This document shows positions 8,418-15,967 of a DNA stretch of 18,946 bases, piece after piece; positions within the stretch are counted from its first letter, which is position 1; each line of letters opens with the position of its first letter. The position numbers were made by a program, and so were the translations under genes. Below the pieces are notes generated by a model. That model made no database searches and was not told where the DNA came from. It saw only the letters and a list, made by a program, of their open reading frames with translations. Where the stretch lies: NCBI GenBank assembly GCA_028098005.1, contig JAOHFM010000029.1, positions 1 to 18,946 on the forward strand. The letters are read 5' to 3'. The DNA is from Psychrosphaera sp. (GTDB lineage: Bacteria > Pseudomonadota > Gammaproteobacteria > Enterobacterales > Alteromonadaceae).

Positions 8418-8451
8418 AAAAAAGCCGCTAGAAACAGAATTTCTAGCGGCT
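8418..8451 (-). terminator. Intrinsic terminator of the nuclease gene
   Basis: A perfect 12-bp stem AGCCGCTAGAAA / TTTCTAGCGGCT (8423-8434 and 8440-8451), 5-nt loop, is followed on the minus strand by a T6 tract (8423-8418). It lies 32 bp after the nuclease stop. On the plus strand there is no T-run, but the hairpin could still attenuate transcripts from the dioxygenase gene, which converges here. Confidence 0.88.
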
Positions 8452-8483
8452 CAATCATTATGTAGTTAACTTTGTAGAGTTAA

Positions 8484-11400
8484 CTACTGTGCTGTGTTTG
8501 CAGGCACTGTGGTTTCAATAGTCATAGTTACATCATAGTAGTTACGACCTTTCACACTAATATACCAGTTACCAGAGTTTGGAAGTTCAATTTCACAAAC
8601 TTCTTCATTTCCGGCATTGTTAGAACGACAGTCAAATCTTCGCTTAGTGGCTCTTCTGCCTTCACGTATATATAAATCTGCGTTGCCATAACCTTCTGCT
8701 AAAGAAACTTTCAATAAGGTTGTCTCTTCAGGAACGTTAATTCTAAATACGTTTTGCGGCTGGTACCAGAACCACCAGAACCAACGTTTAAATTTATCAA
8801 TATCACTAACAACTTTAGTTTTAGTGATAAAGGCAGATTCAGTATTTAGCTCAATAACAACAGGGTCATGGTCAGAAGCTCGGAACGCGTCAGTATCATA
8901 GAATGTTACTAGCTGATCTTCGCTCTTATACTCAACGTTGTAGTCTAAAACTTTAGGTTCATCAGTATTGATGTGCCACTCAGTAATATCGACAACTTTA
9001 GCCGTCAATGACTCACTCGCCAAAGCGTGATCAATGGTTCCTGATTCACCTTGGTAAGTATAAGAGTATGTTCCTGCGCCTTTTAAAGACTCAATTAAGT
9101 TTGTGTAACCTGCGTTAACAATCGTTGTAATTGGATCTTCTTTTGTATAAGCGTTTAAGTCACCAATAATTAACTTATCTTCATCTTCAACGCCAGTAGG
9201 GTTCGTTGCTAACCAAGCTGTTACCGCTTCAGCCGCTTGAACACGACGCAAGTTGTAACAGCCTTGGCCATCACCTTTGTCTTCGTTTTCAACACCGCCA
9301 CTGCTTGAACAGCCTTTTGAACGGAAGTGGTTGATAGCAACAGTCAATGCATCACCAGTTTCAATACTTTCAAAAGATTGAGCTAGAGGAGGGCGATTGT
9401 GATATTCAAATGGGAAGCCTGTTAGCGTTACCGCTGTACCAACTTCTGTCACTGCTAAATCATTATAAATTAGTGCTACTTTGATTTGGTCAGTACCTAA
9501 TTGATCAATACCTGGGTTAACAAAAGTATAGTGCTTGTCAGCAGGGGCAATCGCATTTAGACCATTAACAATATCTTGTATTGCACTGGTTTCGCTGTAG
9601 TCATCGTTTTCTACTTCAAGCAGGCCGATGATATCGGCATCCATTGTCGTTATCGCGTTTAATACTTTATCGCGTTGACGGTCAAATTCTTCTGCAGAAT
9701 CTGCGCCACGGCTCGTAGGGAATCCTTCACCTAAACCGTCTCCATTAAAGTAATTTAAAACGTTAAAGCTCGCTACTCTAAGATTACCAGATTCAAGCGT
9801 TGGCTCTGCTTCACGAAGGTTTTCATGAACAAACGTAGGCTCAACCGTTGGCAATACTCTAAAGTTACCAAAGCTATAGTCAATTACGCCTTCTAATGCG
9901 TTTACTTTATCCCCTGAACGCAACGTATTATCTGCAGACAAACCACCAGTAGGGTATTTTACAACTTCAGGGTTTGAGCCATTTACGGCATCATCCAATA
10001 GTATTTTATTCAGTTTGTTTTGTGCTGTTAAGTTTGCCACTTCATTTGTACCAGGTAGGTATAAATTAGTAGGAACAAATAAACGCTCACTCGACAACGT
10101 CACTTCGCCATAACGACCTAAGTTGTAGTTGTCTGTTACCGTTAGGTCTTGTTCAAAACGAACAAACATGCCTTCAAGCGACTCTTGTTGTTCAGCACTG
10201 TCAAATGGTAATGCCACTGTTACAGGAACAATAATGTCTGAACCACATTCCAGCGCTACTTTGTCAGCACGCAACATTGTTTTACCATAGCTTTCTACAA
10301 CGCTACCTAAAACACGTACCACAGAACCAACTGTTGGCATGCCACCATCCACTTCATAAGAAACAAAAATACCTTCAGAAGTTAATAGGTTATCGTCTTG
10401 GTCAGCTAATTGCTCTTGAACAAAAAAGCCACCTATTGCAGGAATAGAAGCCGTAACAACACCTTCAATGACGCGAGTTTCATTAAGTAATGGAGATTCA
10501 AAGTCAGGACCTTGTATAGCATGAATAAACGTTGCTTCGTCGGCACACTGTCCTAATAAATCAGGCTCTGGCTCAACTTCGCCTTCATTTGAGTAAGTTG
10601 CTATTGGGAATGGTGTATTGGCCGTTGCATTGTTAGAGCTGCCGTCCAACGCATTTTTACCGCTGAAGAACCAATTAGTTAGTTCAAAAACGCCTTCATT
10701 TGCGCTGGCTCCATTTACACGATAAGCCCAGCCGTCCATGTATTCCCATGGTTGACCTGTGCCGTCAGTACTAACATCGCCAAACACATCAATTACTTCG
10801 CCATCACAAAATAGCTCTACCGCGTCGTCACCATTTATTGCTAAAGCGCCTGACGTGAAGTCTGGTGCAAAACCAAAGAAAGTAGTGAAACCAGTTGATT
10901 CAGAAGCAACGTAGATGAAGCTACCAGCTGATGCTGATGTGCCTGCTGGGAAAGTGAATTCTTCACCGTCGGTACCGCCACCATTATTCGCAGAGCCAAC
11001 ACCACATTGACCTAAGTCAGCGATGTCAGAACCTACATAGATTTCAATGGCTTTTGGAATGCCGCCAGATAATGAACCGTCAACCGCACCAGTAATGAAT
11101 AATGATACTGACTGAGTAAAGGTTTGTACTGGAATTGCTGTATCTGCAGTGGCATTGCTGGTGGCACCGTCAAGCGCATTTTTTCCACTAAATATCCATT
11201 CATCAGCGTTGTAAACTCCGCCATTTACCGTTGAATTAGCTTTACGCGCAGCCCAACCGTCCATGTATTCCCATGGTTGACCTGTACCATCGGTATTAAT
11301 GTCACCTAAAACGTCAACAACTTCACCATTACAAAATAACTCTAGCGCGTCGTCGCCATTTATATTAGCTGCACCCGCTGTGTAGTCTGGCGCAAAGCCC

Positions 11401-12572
11401 ATAAAGGCTTCAAACTGCGACGCTTCAGAAGCAAGGTAAATATACTCACCTTTTGCTGCGCTATCGGCTGGGAATGTGAACTCTTGACCGTCAGAGCCGC
11501 CGCCATTATTTGCTGAACCAAAGCCACAAACACTTAAATCAGCGATGTCTTGAGTGACAAATAGCTCAACGCCTTTTGGTAGTCCACCAGAAAGAGGACC
11601 ATCATACGCCGCAGAAATAATTAGCGGAGCAGATGCTGGCGTTGTTGGTGTATCTGGATCAGTTGGTTCCTCAGGATCTGTTGGCTCTTCAGGGTCAACT
11701 GGATCTGTAGGCTCATCCGCACATGCCGCTTTAGGGAATACTGACTCAACCCACTCAGGGTGATCAATAAACGGGTTACGGTTACCTTGGTATTCGTATA
11801 TAACGTTGTTACGGTTTGCCTCAAAAGCATCAACTGGATCTGCTTCATGCCATTCTAATAAACGACAAAGTTTACCCAACAAAGGCTCACCCGTAGAGGT
11901 GATTTGATTGACAACCGTTAAGTCTGGTGTTGAATCAAAACCTTCATATCGAGTGTCCATGTACAACACCATTCTTGCTACGTCACCTTTTACCGCATCA
12001 CGAGGTTCAAAAGAGTTTGAGTCGTAACGGTTTGAAGGTGCTTCAGGAAGAGGGTTGTCACTATTGTCAAAGTCGAGGTTGCTGCGAGAGGAGTTGATAG
12101 AGATGTCAGAAGGGCGGAGGTGGTGAATATCGGAGTAGGCCTCTAAAGAGGAGGAAGGGAAGCCGTGACTCTTGGCCCAAACATGTTCTCTATTCCAATT
12201 ATCGGGATTGGTACTTTGCGAACCGCTACCGTTTGAGAACTTTGGAATGGATATGCCTTTATAAAGCAACATCACATTATCCGGGTTAGATGGGTCTTCA
12301 TCCGTTTTGGTTAATGCGCTCCATACTTCTGAGTAAGTAAGTCGTTTATGGTTGGCGCTAATGGCTGAGGAAAGCAACGATTTAATTTGCTGCTGACTTT
12401 GACCACTATTAATAGCATTAATAACGTCGCTGTAATAGTCACTGTCTATATAAGCTGCTGAATCAGCTACTTTATCTAGATCTGGACAGTTAAAGCACGG
12501 GGAATTTATATCGCTAGCTTGCGTATTAGCTGAGACCAAGCAAGCGAACACCGTTAAACTAAGGTATTTCAT
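8484..12572 (-). CDS. Secreted bifunctional nuclease: endonuclease I domain + two LTD-like repeats + ExeM/NucH-type EEP nuclease + PPC-like domain
   Basis: The 1362-residue protein starts with a signal peptide (about 1-19). Residues 30-285 form an EndA/NucM-type endonuclease I domain: the His-Me-like motif NREHVWAKSHG is at 127-137, with DIHHLRP at 148-154 and NLDFDN at 165-170. A (EEPTDP)-type linker spans 286-313. Two lamin-tail-like repeats (about 316-488 and 489-660) share GTGQPWEYMDGWA exactly. Residues 695-775 resemble the OB-fold of YhcR/ExeM nucleases (VIEGVVTAS...GGFFVQEQ). Residues 930-1243 form a DNase I-like EEP domain with Asn937, Glu986, GDLNAY (Asp1138, Asn1140), Asp1181-His1182 and SDHDP (Asp1234, His1235). 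An aromatic run precedes a PPC-like beta domain (about 1274-1354). The likely role is degrading extracellular DNA for nutrients or biofilm dispersal. Both active sites look complete. Unlike ExeM it has no C-terminal membrane anchor, so it is probably fully secreted. AGGA lies 10 nt before the ATG. Confidence 0.9.
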   Translation of the reverse strand: MKYLSLTVFACLVSANTQASDINSPCFNCPDLDKVADSAAYIDSDYYSDVINAINSGQSQQQIKSLLSSAISANHKRLTYSEVWSALTKTDEDPSNPDNVMLLYKGISIPKFSNGSGSQSTNPDNWNREHVWAKSHGFPSSSLEAYSDIHHLRPSDISINSSRSNLDFDNSDNPLPEAPSNRYDSNSFEPRDAVKGDVARMVLYMDTRYEGFDSTPDLTVVNQITSTGEPLLGKLCRLLEWHEADPVDAFEANRNNVIYEYQGNRNPFIDHPEWVESVFPKAACADEPTDPVDPEEPTDPEEPTDPDTPTTPASAPLIISAAYDGPLSGGLPKGVELFVTQDIADLSVCGFGSANNGGGSDGQEFTFPADSAAKGEYIYLASEASQFEAFMGFAPDYTAGAANINGDDALELFCNGEVVDVLGDINTDGTGQPWEYMDGWAARKANSTVNGGVYNADEWIFSGKNALDGATSNATADTAIPVQTFTQSVSLFITGAVDGSLSGGIPKAIEIYVGSDIADLGQCGVGSANNGGGTDGEEFTFPAGTSASAGSFIYVASESTGFTTFFGFAPDFTSGALAINGDDAVELFCDGEVIDVFGDVSTDGTGQPWEYMDGWAYRVNGASANEGVFELTNWFFSGKNALDGSSNNATANTPFPIATYSNEGEVEPEPDLLGQCADEATFIHAIQGPDFESPLLNETRVIEGVVTASIPAIGGFFVQEQLADQDDNLLTSEGIFVSYEVDGGMPTVGSVVRVLGSVVESYGKTMLRADKVALECGSDIIVPVTVALPFDSAEQQESLEGMFVRFEQDLTVTDNYNLGRYGEVTLSSERLFVPTNLYLPGTNEVANLTAQNKLNKILLDDAVNGSNPEVVKYPTGGLSADNTLRSGDKVNALEGVIDYSFGNFRVLPTVEPTFVHENLREAEPTLESGNLRVASFNVLNYFNGDGLGEGFPTSRGADSAEEFDRQRDKVLNAITTMDADIIGLLEVENDDYSETSAIQDIVNGLNAIAPADKHYTFVNPGIDQLGTDQIKVALIYNDLAVTEVGTAVTLTGFPFEYHNRPPLAQSFESIETGDALTVAINHFRSKGCSSSGGVENEDKGDGQGCYNLRRVQAAEAVTAWLATNPTGVEDEDKLIIGDLNAYTKEDPITTIVNAGYTNLIESLKGAGTYSYTYQGESGTIDHALASESLTAKVVDITEWHINTDEPKVLDYNVEYKSEDQLVTFYDTDAFRASDHDPVVIELNTESAFITKTKVVSDIDKFKRWFWWFWYQPQNVFRINVPEETTLLKVSLAEGYGNADLYIREGRRATKRRFDCRSNNAGNEEVCEIELPNSGNWYISVKGRNYYDVTMTIETTVPANTAQ
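10593..11627 (-). repeat. Two tandem ~525-bp coding repeats (lamin-tail-like domains) inside the nuclease
   Basis: Two copies of a domain of about 174 residues lie head to tail with a 525-bp offset. The DNA still shares an uninterrupted 29-nt identity (10732-10760 and 11257-11285). This suggests a fairly recent duplication or ongoing gene conversion. Conserved blocks in both are SGG(L/I)PK, SANNGGG, EFTFPA, INGDDA(L/V)ELFC and FSGKNALDG. Confidence 0.85.
11655..11718 (-). repeat. Degenerate 18-bp repeats coding for a (D/E)EPTDP linker
   Basis: Three 18-nt units (11656-11673, 11674-11691, 11701-11718) with a 9-nt partial unit between encode an acidic, proline-rich hinge between the endonuclease I domain and the first LTD-like repeat. 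Such tracts can vary in copy number by slippage. Confidence 0.75.
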
Positions 12573-12698
12573 CTTATTATTTTCCTGATTTTTAGAGGAA
12601 TTATTGTTATGTACAGCTTAATTTTACGGCACTTATGTTACCGTTTTTTTAAAGGTACAGGTACAGGAAATTTAGGGTTTTATAAATAAAAAGTGAGC

Positions 12699-12818
12699 AT
12701 GAAATATAGTTTCAGCGAAGTTCTTTATTTACCAAAAAAGGTGAGTATGAGTGGTATGTGGAATGAATTTCTGTCAGATAAATACGAAACTGTTATTTTA
12801 AAATTATGCGTTGTGTAG
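12699..12818 (+). CDS. Possible 39-residue small protein (doubtful)
   Basis: An ATG-to-TAG frame encodes a 39-residue peptide beginning MKYSFSEVLYLPKK and ending VILKLCVV. Upstream is only a weak GTGAG 2-6 nt before the ATG. It lies on the strand opposite to both neighbours in an otherwise empty gap. There is no recognised motif and no clear promoter. A frame of this length is expected by chance in AT-rich DNA, so I list it only as a candidate. Confidence 0.15.
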   Translation: MKYSFSEVLYLPKKVSMSGMWNEFLSDKYETVILKLCVV

Positions 12819-12895
12819 ATGAGAGTGCTGATTAGAACAAGTAGTGCTTAATTTACAAAAAGTAGGTTAGGCATTATGTAAATGTAAATTTAGAT

Positions 12896-12923
12896 AAATA
12901 TAAAACATCCCTGTTTTATATTT
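12896..12923 (-). terminator. AT-rich 12-bp perfect hairpin after the mini PstS-like gene
   Basis: AAATATAAAACA (12896-12907) pairs perfectly with TGTTTTATATTT (12912-12923) around a TCCC loop (GGGA on the minus strand). Weaker pairing of flanking ATGTAAA and TTACAT may extend it. It lies 18 bp past the stop at 12942. The stem is AT-rich and no long T-run follows, so it may be a weak terminator or an mRNA-stabilising 3' hairpin. Confidence 0.5.
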
Positions 12924-12941
12924 TACATGTGAAGTTTAAGG

Positions 12942-13346
12942 TTAAAAGCTAGCAACTACTTTTACAGCGCCGCCGCCGTCACCTTGAATGTAGCCAATCA
13001 TATCCGGGTTCTTTGAAACCATATCAATGACAGCTGCATCACTATCTACCTTTTTAGGTGGCGTACCTTTTCCAGTAAATACTAACTTTGACCAATAAGC
13101 TTTAAGCTGACTGCCTGAGCGACTTAAAACTTTATCGTTAAACTCATTAGTGGCTGCAGACCCCTCAGCTTGATCTATAGGTGTTGCTGTGCCTCCACCT
13201 GGAAACGACTTAGCTTTACCTAGAAATATTCTAGAGATGGCGCTTTTATCAAGTGCATCTGCATTTGAAGGGTGCACTACCACGTTAACAGCTAATACAT
13301 TTGAGCTGAATAAGGCCAAAACTAATGCGATTGTCGACTTTTTCAT
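12942..13346 (-). CDS. Small periplasmic phosphate-binding (PstS-like) protein, single domain
   Basis: The 134-residue protein has a clear signal peptide (cleavage after NVLA, residue 19). The mature part of about 115 residues resembles one lobe of PstS-like periplasmic binding proteins: SRIFLGKAKSFPGG, EFNDKVLSRSGSQLKAYW, VDSDAAVIDMVSKNPDMIGYI. Full PstS proteins have about 320 residues and two lobes, so this is a miniature form common as a stand-alone gene in marine Alteromonadales and Shewanella-like bacteria. Its ligand and role are not established. An AAGGAGG ribosome binding site overlaps the stop of the porin-like gene, with only 9 bp between the genes, so the two form an operon. No ABC permease or ATPase genes are nearby. 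It may act as an accessory solute binder for the porin or a sensor; this is inference. Confidence 0.8.
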   Translation of the reverse strand: MKKSTIALVLALFSSNVLAVNVVVHPSNADALDKSAISRIFLGKAKSFPGGGTATPIDQAEGSAATNEFNDKVLSRSGSQLKAYWSKLVFTGKGTPPKKVDSDAAVIDMVSKNPDMIGYIQGDGGGAVKVVASF

Positions 13347-13355
13347 ATCGCCTCC

Positions 13356-14540
13356 TTAAAATACAACATCAACAGCAAACGCGATGGCATCTGCATCCCA
13401 GGCATCGTTGTAGTCATTGTCAACGCTTGTGTATTGTACTTTAAATGCTGCACTCGGATGGAAGTTATAACGTACACCTACAGAAGTAGAAGTGTATTCA
13501 TCACGATTTGTTGCATTAACAATTGCTTGAGTTGCCATGTTAACTGGAACGCCATCATATGCGGTACCTAAAGCCGGTATTACTGTGCCTGGCATTGCCG
13601 CTGCTATGCTTGAGTTTGCTGGAGTTTCAAATGTTTCAAACATAATGAATGGCATAGTTTTATCGCTAACGCGATAACCAAAGCTAATATAACCGCCTTT
13701 GTCTGCTTCTTGTAGAACTGAATCATCGGTATTGCTTTCTGAGTACTCAGCAATGATTGACCAGTTTTCATAGTCGATGTTAAAGCCTGCACCAATAAAG
13801 GTACCAGTATCTCCATCAATTCGCAGTTGATCAGCAGCAGATTGCGATGCACCAAGAGCTTGTGCAAGGCTGGCAAAAGATTCAATACCTTCTACTGGAA
13901 TGTTAATTTCACCCGTAATATAGGTAAAATAACCGCTGAACCAGTCACGACTGAAGCTGGTTGCTAAACCAACCATATTGTTTAAAGAACCATCTGTAGG
14001 AGACGTATTTTTGAAAAACGTGTCCGACAATTCACCGAACATAAAGTTGAAAGAGAAATCCCATTCGCCAATTAATTTATTGTGTACAACACTTACGCCA
14101 TCGTAGTTATTAAATGGTAAGCTGTACATTGCACCAGCAGGCCTTACCCATGGATATGCATAACCTACATCTAGGTAATCGGAATATAGATAAAAAGGAA
14201 TACGCAGGCGACCAGCTCTAACTGTTGTGTAATCGCTTGCTTCATATGAAATATATGCCCAAGAAAACTTTGTATCAAAGCTTTCGTTACCTTGTGCAAC
14301 TATTTGAGCGGTTGCGGATAGGCCATCTCCTAAGTCACTCATTGCTTGCAAAGCAAAAATCGACTCATTTTTGAATGAAAGGTCATTATTATAACCGAGG
14401 TAACTTTCGTTATCGCTAAGAGTCTGTCCCGCAACTATCGACGCAAATCCATTGAAGCGAATGTCGGCATTGGCATTAAAACTAGCGGTGGATAAGGCTA
14501 TAAGCCCAATTGGAAAACCAAGTTGCAATACTTTTTTCAT
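13356..14540 (-). CDS. Porin-like outer-membrane beta-barrel protein
   Basis: The chosen start gives 394 residues with a signal peptide MKKVLQLGFP... cleaved after FNANA (residue 25). The mature sequence begins DIRFNGFASIVAG, a typical first strand. It continues with alternating amphipathic strands rich in Tyr, Phe, Gly and Asn (TTVRAGRLRIPFYLYSDYLD; SIIAEYSESN; TSVGVRYNFHPSAAFKVQY) and ends AFAVDVVF with a terminal Phe. This is a general porin architecture of 16-strand size. A longer frame beginning 16 codons upstream would put a non-signal extension before the leader; the ATG at 14540 has AGGG about 6 nt upstream and is preferred. The substrate is unknown. Coupling to the PstS-like gene suggests phosphate or another anion or small solute, but no Pho box was found. 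Confidence 0.82.
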   Translation of the reverse strand: MKKVLQLGFPIGLIALSTASFNANADIRFNGFASIVAGQTLSDNESYLGYNNDLSFKNESIFALQAMSDLGDGLSATAQIVAQGNESFDTKFSWAYISYEASDYTTVRAGRLRIPFYLYSDYLDVGYAYPWVRPAGAMYSLPFNNYDGVSVVHNKLIGEWDFSFNFMFGELSDTFFKNTSPTDGSLNNMVGLATSFSRDWFSGYFTYITGEINIPVEGIESFASLAQALGASQSAADQLRIDGDTGTFIGAGFNIDYENWSIIAEYSESNTDDSVLQEADKGGYISFGYRVSDKTMPFIMFETFETPANSSIAAAMPGTVIPALGTAYDGVPVNMATQAIVNATNRDEYTSTSVGVRYNFHPSAAFKVQYTSVDNDYNDAWDADAIAFAVDVVF

Positions 14541-14552
14541 AGTACCCTGTCT

Positions 14553-14572
14553 CATTGTTGTTAAATACAATG
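14553..14572. promoter_or_regulatory. Inverted repeat in the leader of the porin-like gene
   Basis: CATTGT-N8-ACAATG forms a perfect 6-bp inverted repeat 13 bp before the porin start. It may be an operator or an mRNA hairpin near the ribosome binding site. A weak promoter candidate lies further upstream on the minus strand: -35 TTGATT at 14619-14614, 16 bp, -10 AATTAT at 14597-14592. Confidence 0.35.
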
Positions 14573-14621
14573 AAAGTGTAGACGACACCTGATAATTTGC
14601 TTAAAAAACAGTGAATCAATT

Positions 14622-14653
14622 AAAAAAAAAACCTCAAAAGAGGTTTTTTTTTT
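14622..14653 (-). terminator. Intrinsic terminator after proBA (symmetrical, potentially bidirectional)
   Basis: A-run 14622-14631, CCTC-AAAA-GAGG and T-run 14644-14653 make an 11-14 bp stem with long T tracts on both strands. On the minus strand it lies 70 bp past the proA stop and ends the proBA transcript before the porin gene. Confidence 0.85.
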
Positions 14654-14722
14654 AATTAACTTGAGGAATTTGGGGCCCATTAGCAGTTCAAATTTGCCCC
14701 TACAACACTTCAAATATTTAGC

Positions 14723-15967
14723 TTATCTAACTTGGCCTTCGCCCGTCACTACAAATTTCTCTGCCGTTAGAGACTCTAAGCCCATAGGCCCATAAGCATG
14801 TAGTTTTGTTGTCGCAATGCCTATTTCTGCACCTAAACCTAACTGAGAGCCGTCTGAGAATCGAGAGCTTGCGTTAACCATTACAACAGAAGCATCAACT
14901 GCTAGTTGGAACATTTGCGCTGTTTTTTCATTTTCAGTACAAATAACTTCCGTATGGTGGCTGCCAAATTCATCAATATGGTCAAGGGCCTGCTCAAAGT
15001 TATCAACAGTTCGGATAGCAATTTCAAGGCTTAAATATTCTTGTCCAAAGTCAGAGTAAGGTAAAAGGATAGGGCTTAAGAAAAATCCATGTGAACGCTG
15101 ACAGGCGTTTATTTTCACACCTTTGTCTTGCAACATTTTTGCTGCCACTGGTAAGAAGTCATCGGCGATATCAGCATGTACAAGTAAGCCTTCTAATGCA
15201 TTACAAACACCGGTGCGCTGAGTTTTACCATTTTCTAAAATTCGTAATGCTTTTTCAAAATCAGCGTCTTTATCAACATATAAATGACAAACGCCTTTAA
15301 AATGCTGAATCACTGGTATTTTACTATTATCACTTACAAACTTAATTAAGCCTTCACCACCGCGAGGAATAACTAAATCAATACTGTCTACCTGAGAAAT
15401 TAACTCTAGTACTAATTCTCTAGCAGGATCATCAATAACCGCTACAAGTTCTTTTGGTAAGTTATGCTCTTCAAGCGCTTTATGCATCGCAGCGGCGATA
15501 GCCAAGCTTGAATTTAATGCTTCTTTACCGCCTCTAAGTACAACACCATTGCCTGACTTAAAGCACAGCGCGCCTGCGTCCGCAGTTACGTTTGGTCTAG
15601 ATTCATAAATCATACAAATCACGCCTAACGGAATGCGCATTTTCTCAATCTCTAAACCGTTTGGTCGGGTAGTGACTGCTTTTCGGCTACCAATTGGATC
15701 ATCAAGCGCAACGATTTCTTTAATGCCAGTTACCATGTCATCAATGCGTTCAGAGTTTAACGTTAAACGGTCAACAAATGAGGCTTCAAGCTCCATGTCA
15801 GCGGCATTCTTAAGGTCAATTTTGTTTGCCTCTAGGATTGCCGGTTGGGCTTCTTTGATATTTTTAGCCATAGCTAGTAATACAGTGTTTTTTTGCTCTT
15901 CTGACAAAATTGCTAGTTTTTTAGACGCAGATTTTGCAGCTTGTGAAATTGTTTTAATGTAGCTCAT
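14723..15967 (-). CDS. proA: Gamma-glutamyl phosphate reductase
   Basis: This enzyme catalyses the second step of proline synthesis: NADPH-dependent reduction of gamma-glutamyl phosphate to glutamate-5-semialdehyde, in the cytoplasm. At 414 residues it is the normal size (E. coli 417). The aldehyde-dehydrogenase-type catalytic Cys255 lies in GKTQRTGVCNALEGLL. Other family blocks are IPLGVICMIYESRPNVTADA (residues 112-131), KSGNGVVLRGGKEA (137-150), IDLVIPRGGEGLI (196-208) and the C-terminal GPMGLESLTAEKFVV. The ATG overlaps the proB stop in a TAATG junction, with AGGAGG located inside the last proB codons. Translation is therefore coupled to proB and the two enzymes, which channel an unstable intermediate, are made together. 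Confidence 0.97.
   Translation of the reverse strand: MSYIKTISQAAKSASKKLAILSEEQKNTVLLAMAKNIKEAQPAILEANKIDLKNAADMELEASFVDRLTLNSERIDDMVTGIKEIVALDDPIGSRKAVTTRPNGLEIEKMRIPLGVICMIYESRPNVTADAGALCFKSGNGVVLRGGKEALNSSLAIAAAMHKALEEHNLPKELVAVIDDPARELVLELISQVDSIDLVIPRGGEGLIKFVSDNSKIPVIQHFKGVCHLYVDKDADFEKALRILENGKTQRTGVCNALEGLLVHADIADDFLPVAAKMLQDKGVKINACQRSHGFFLSPILLPYSDFGQEYLSLEIAIRTVDNFEQALDHIDEFGSHHTEVICTENEKTAQMFQLAVDASVVMVNASSRFSDGSQLGLGAEIGIATTKLHAYGPMGLESLTAEKFVVTGEGQVR

Larger units (their letters stand above)
12573..12941. other. 369-bp AT-rich intergenic region upstream of the nuclease gene
   Basis: The region separates the nuclease start from the end of the mini PstS-like gene. It holds the presumed nuclease promoter (no clear -35/-10 pair seen), an imperfect inverted repeat ACGG-N11-CCGT at about 12626-12644, a possible 39-codon plus-strand reading frame (12699-12818) and a 12-bp hairpin near its right end. 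Nothing else is recognisable. Confidence 0.5.

Noticed and set aside
11554..11763. Plus-strand frame with Gly-Ser-Val repeats opposite the nuclease linker
   Set aside because: It is only the complement of the repetitive EEPTDP-coding sequence and has no start signal of its own.
12771..12796. Pho-box-like pair CTGTCAG ... CTGTTAT upstream of the nuclease gene
   Set aside because: The two half-sites are 19 bp apart instead of 11, point away from the nuclease, and there is no matching second repeat.
14541..14588. 16-codon N-terminal extension of the porin-like gene
   Set aside because: It would place a polar stretch before a normal signal peptide. The internal ATG at 14540 has AGGG upstream and gives a clean leader.
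14670..14705. GGGGC ... GCCCC inverted repeat downstream of proA
   Set aside because: It is a short stem with a long loop and no T tract. The terminator at 14622-14653 already explains the 3' end.
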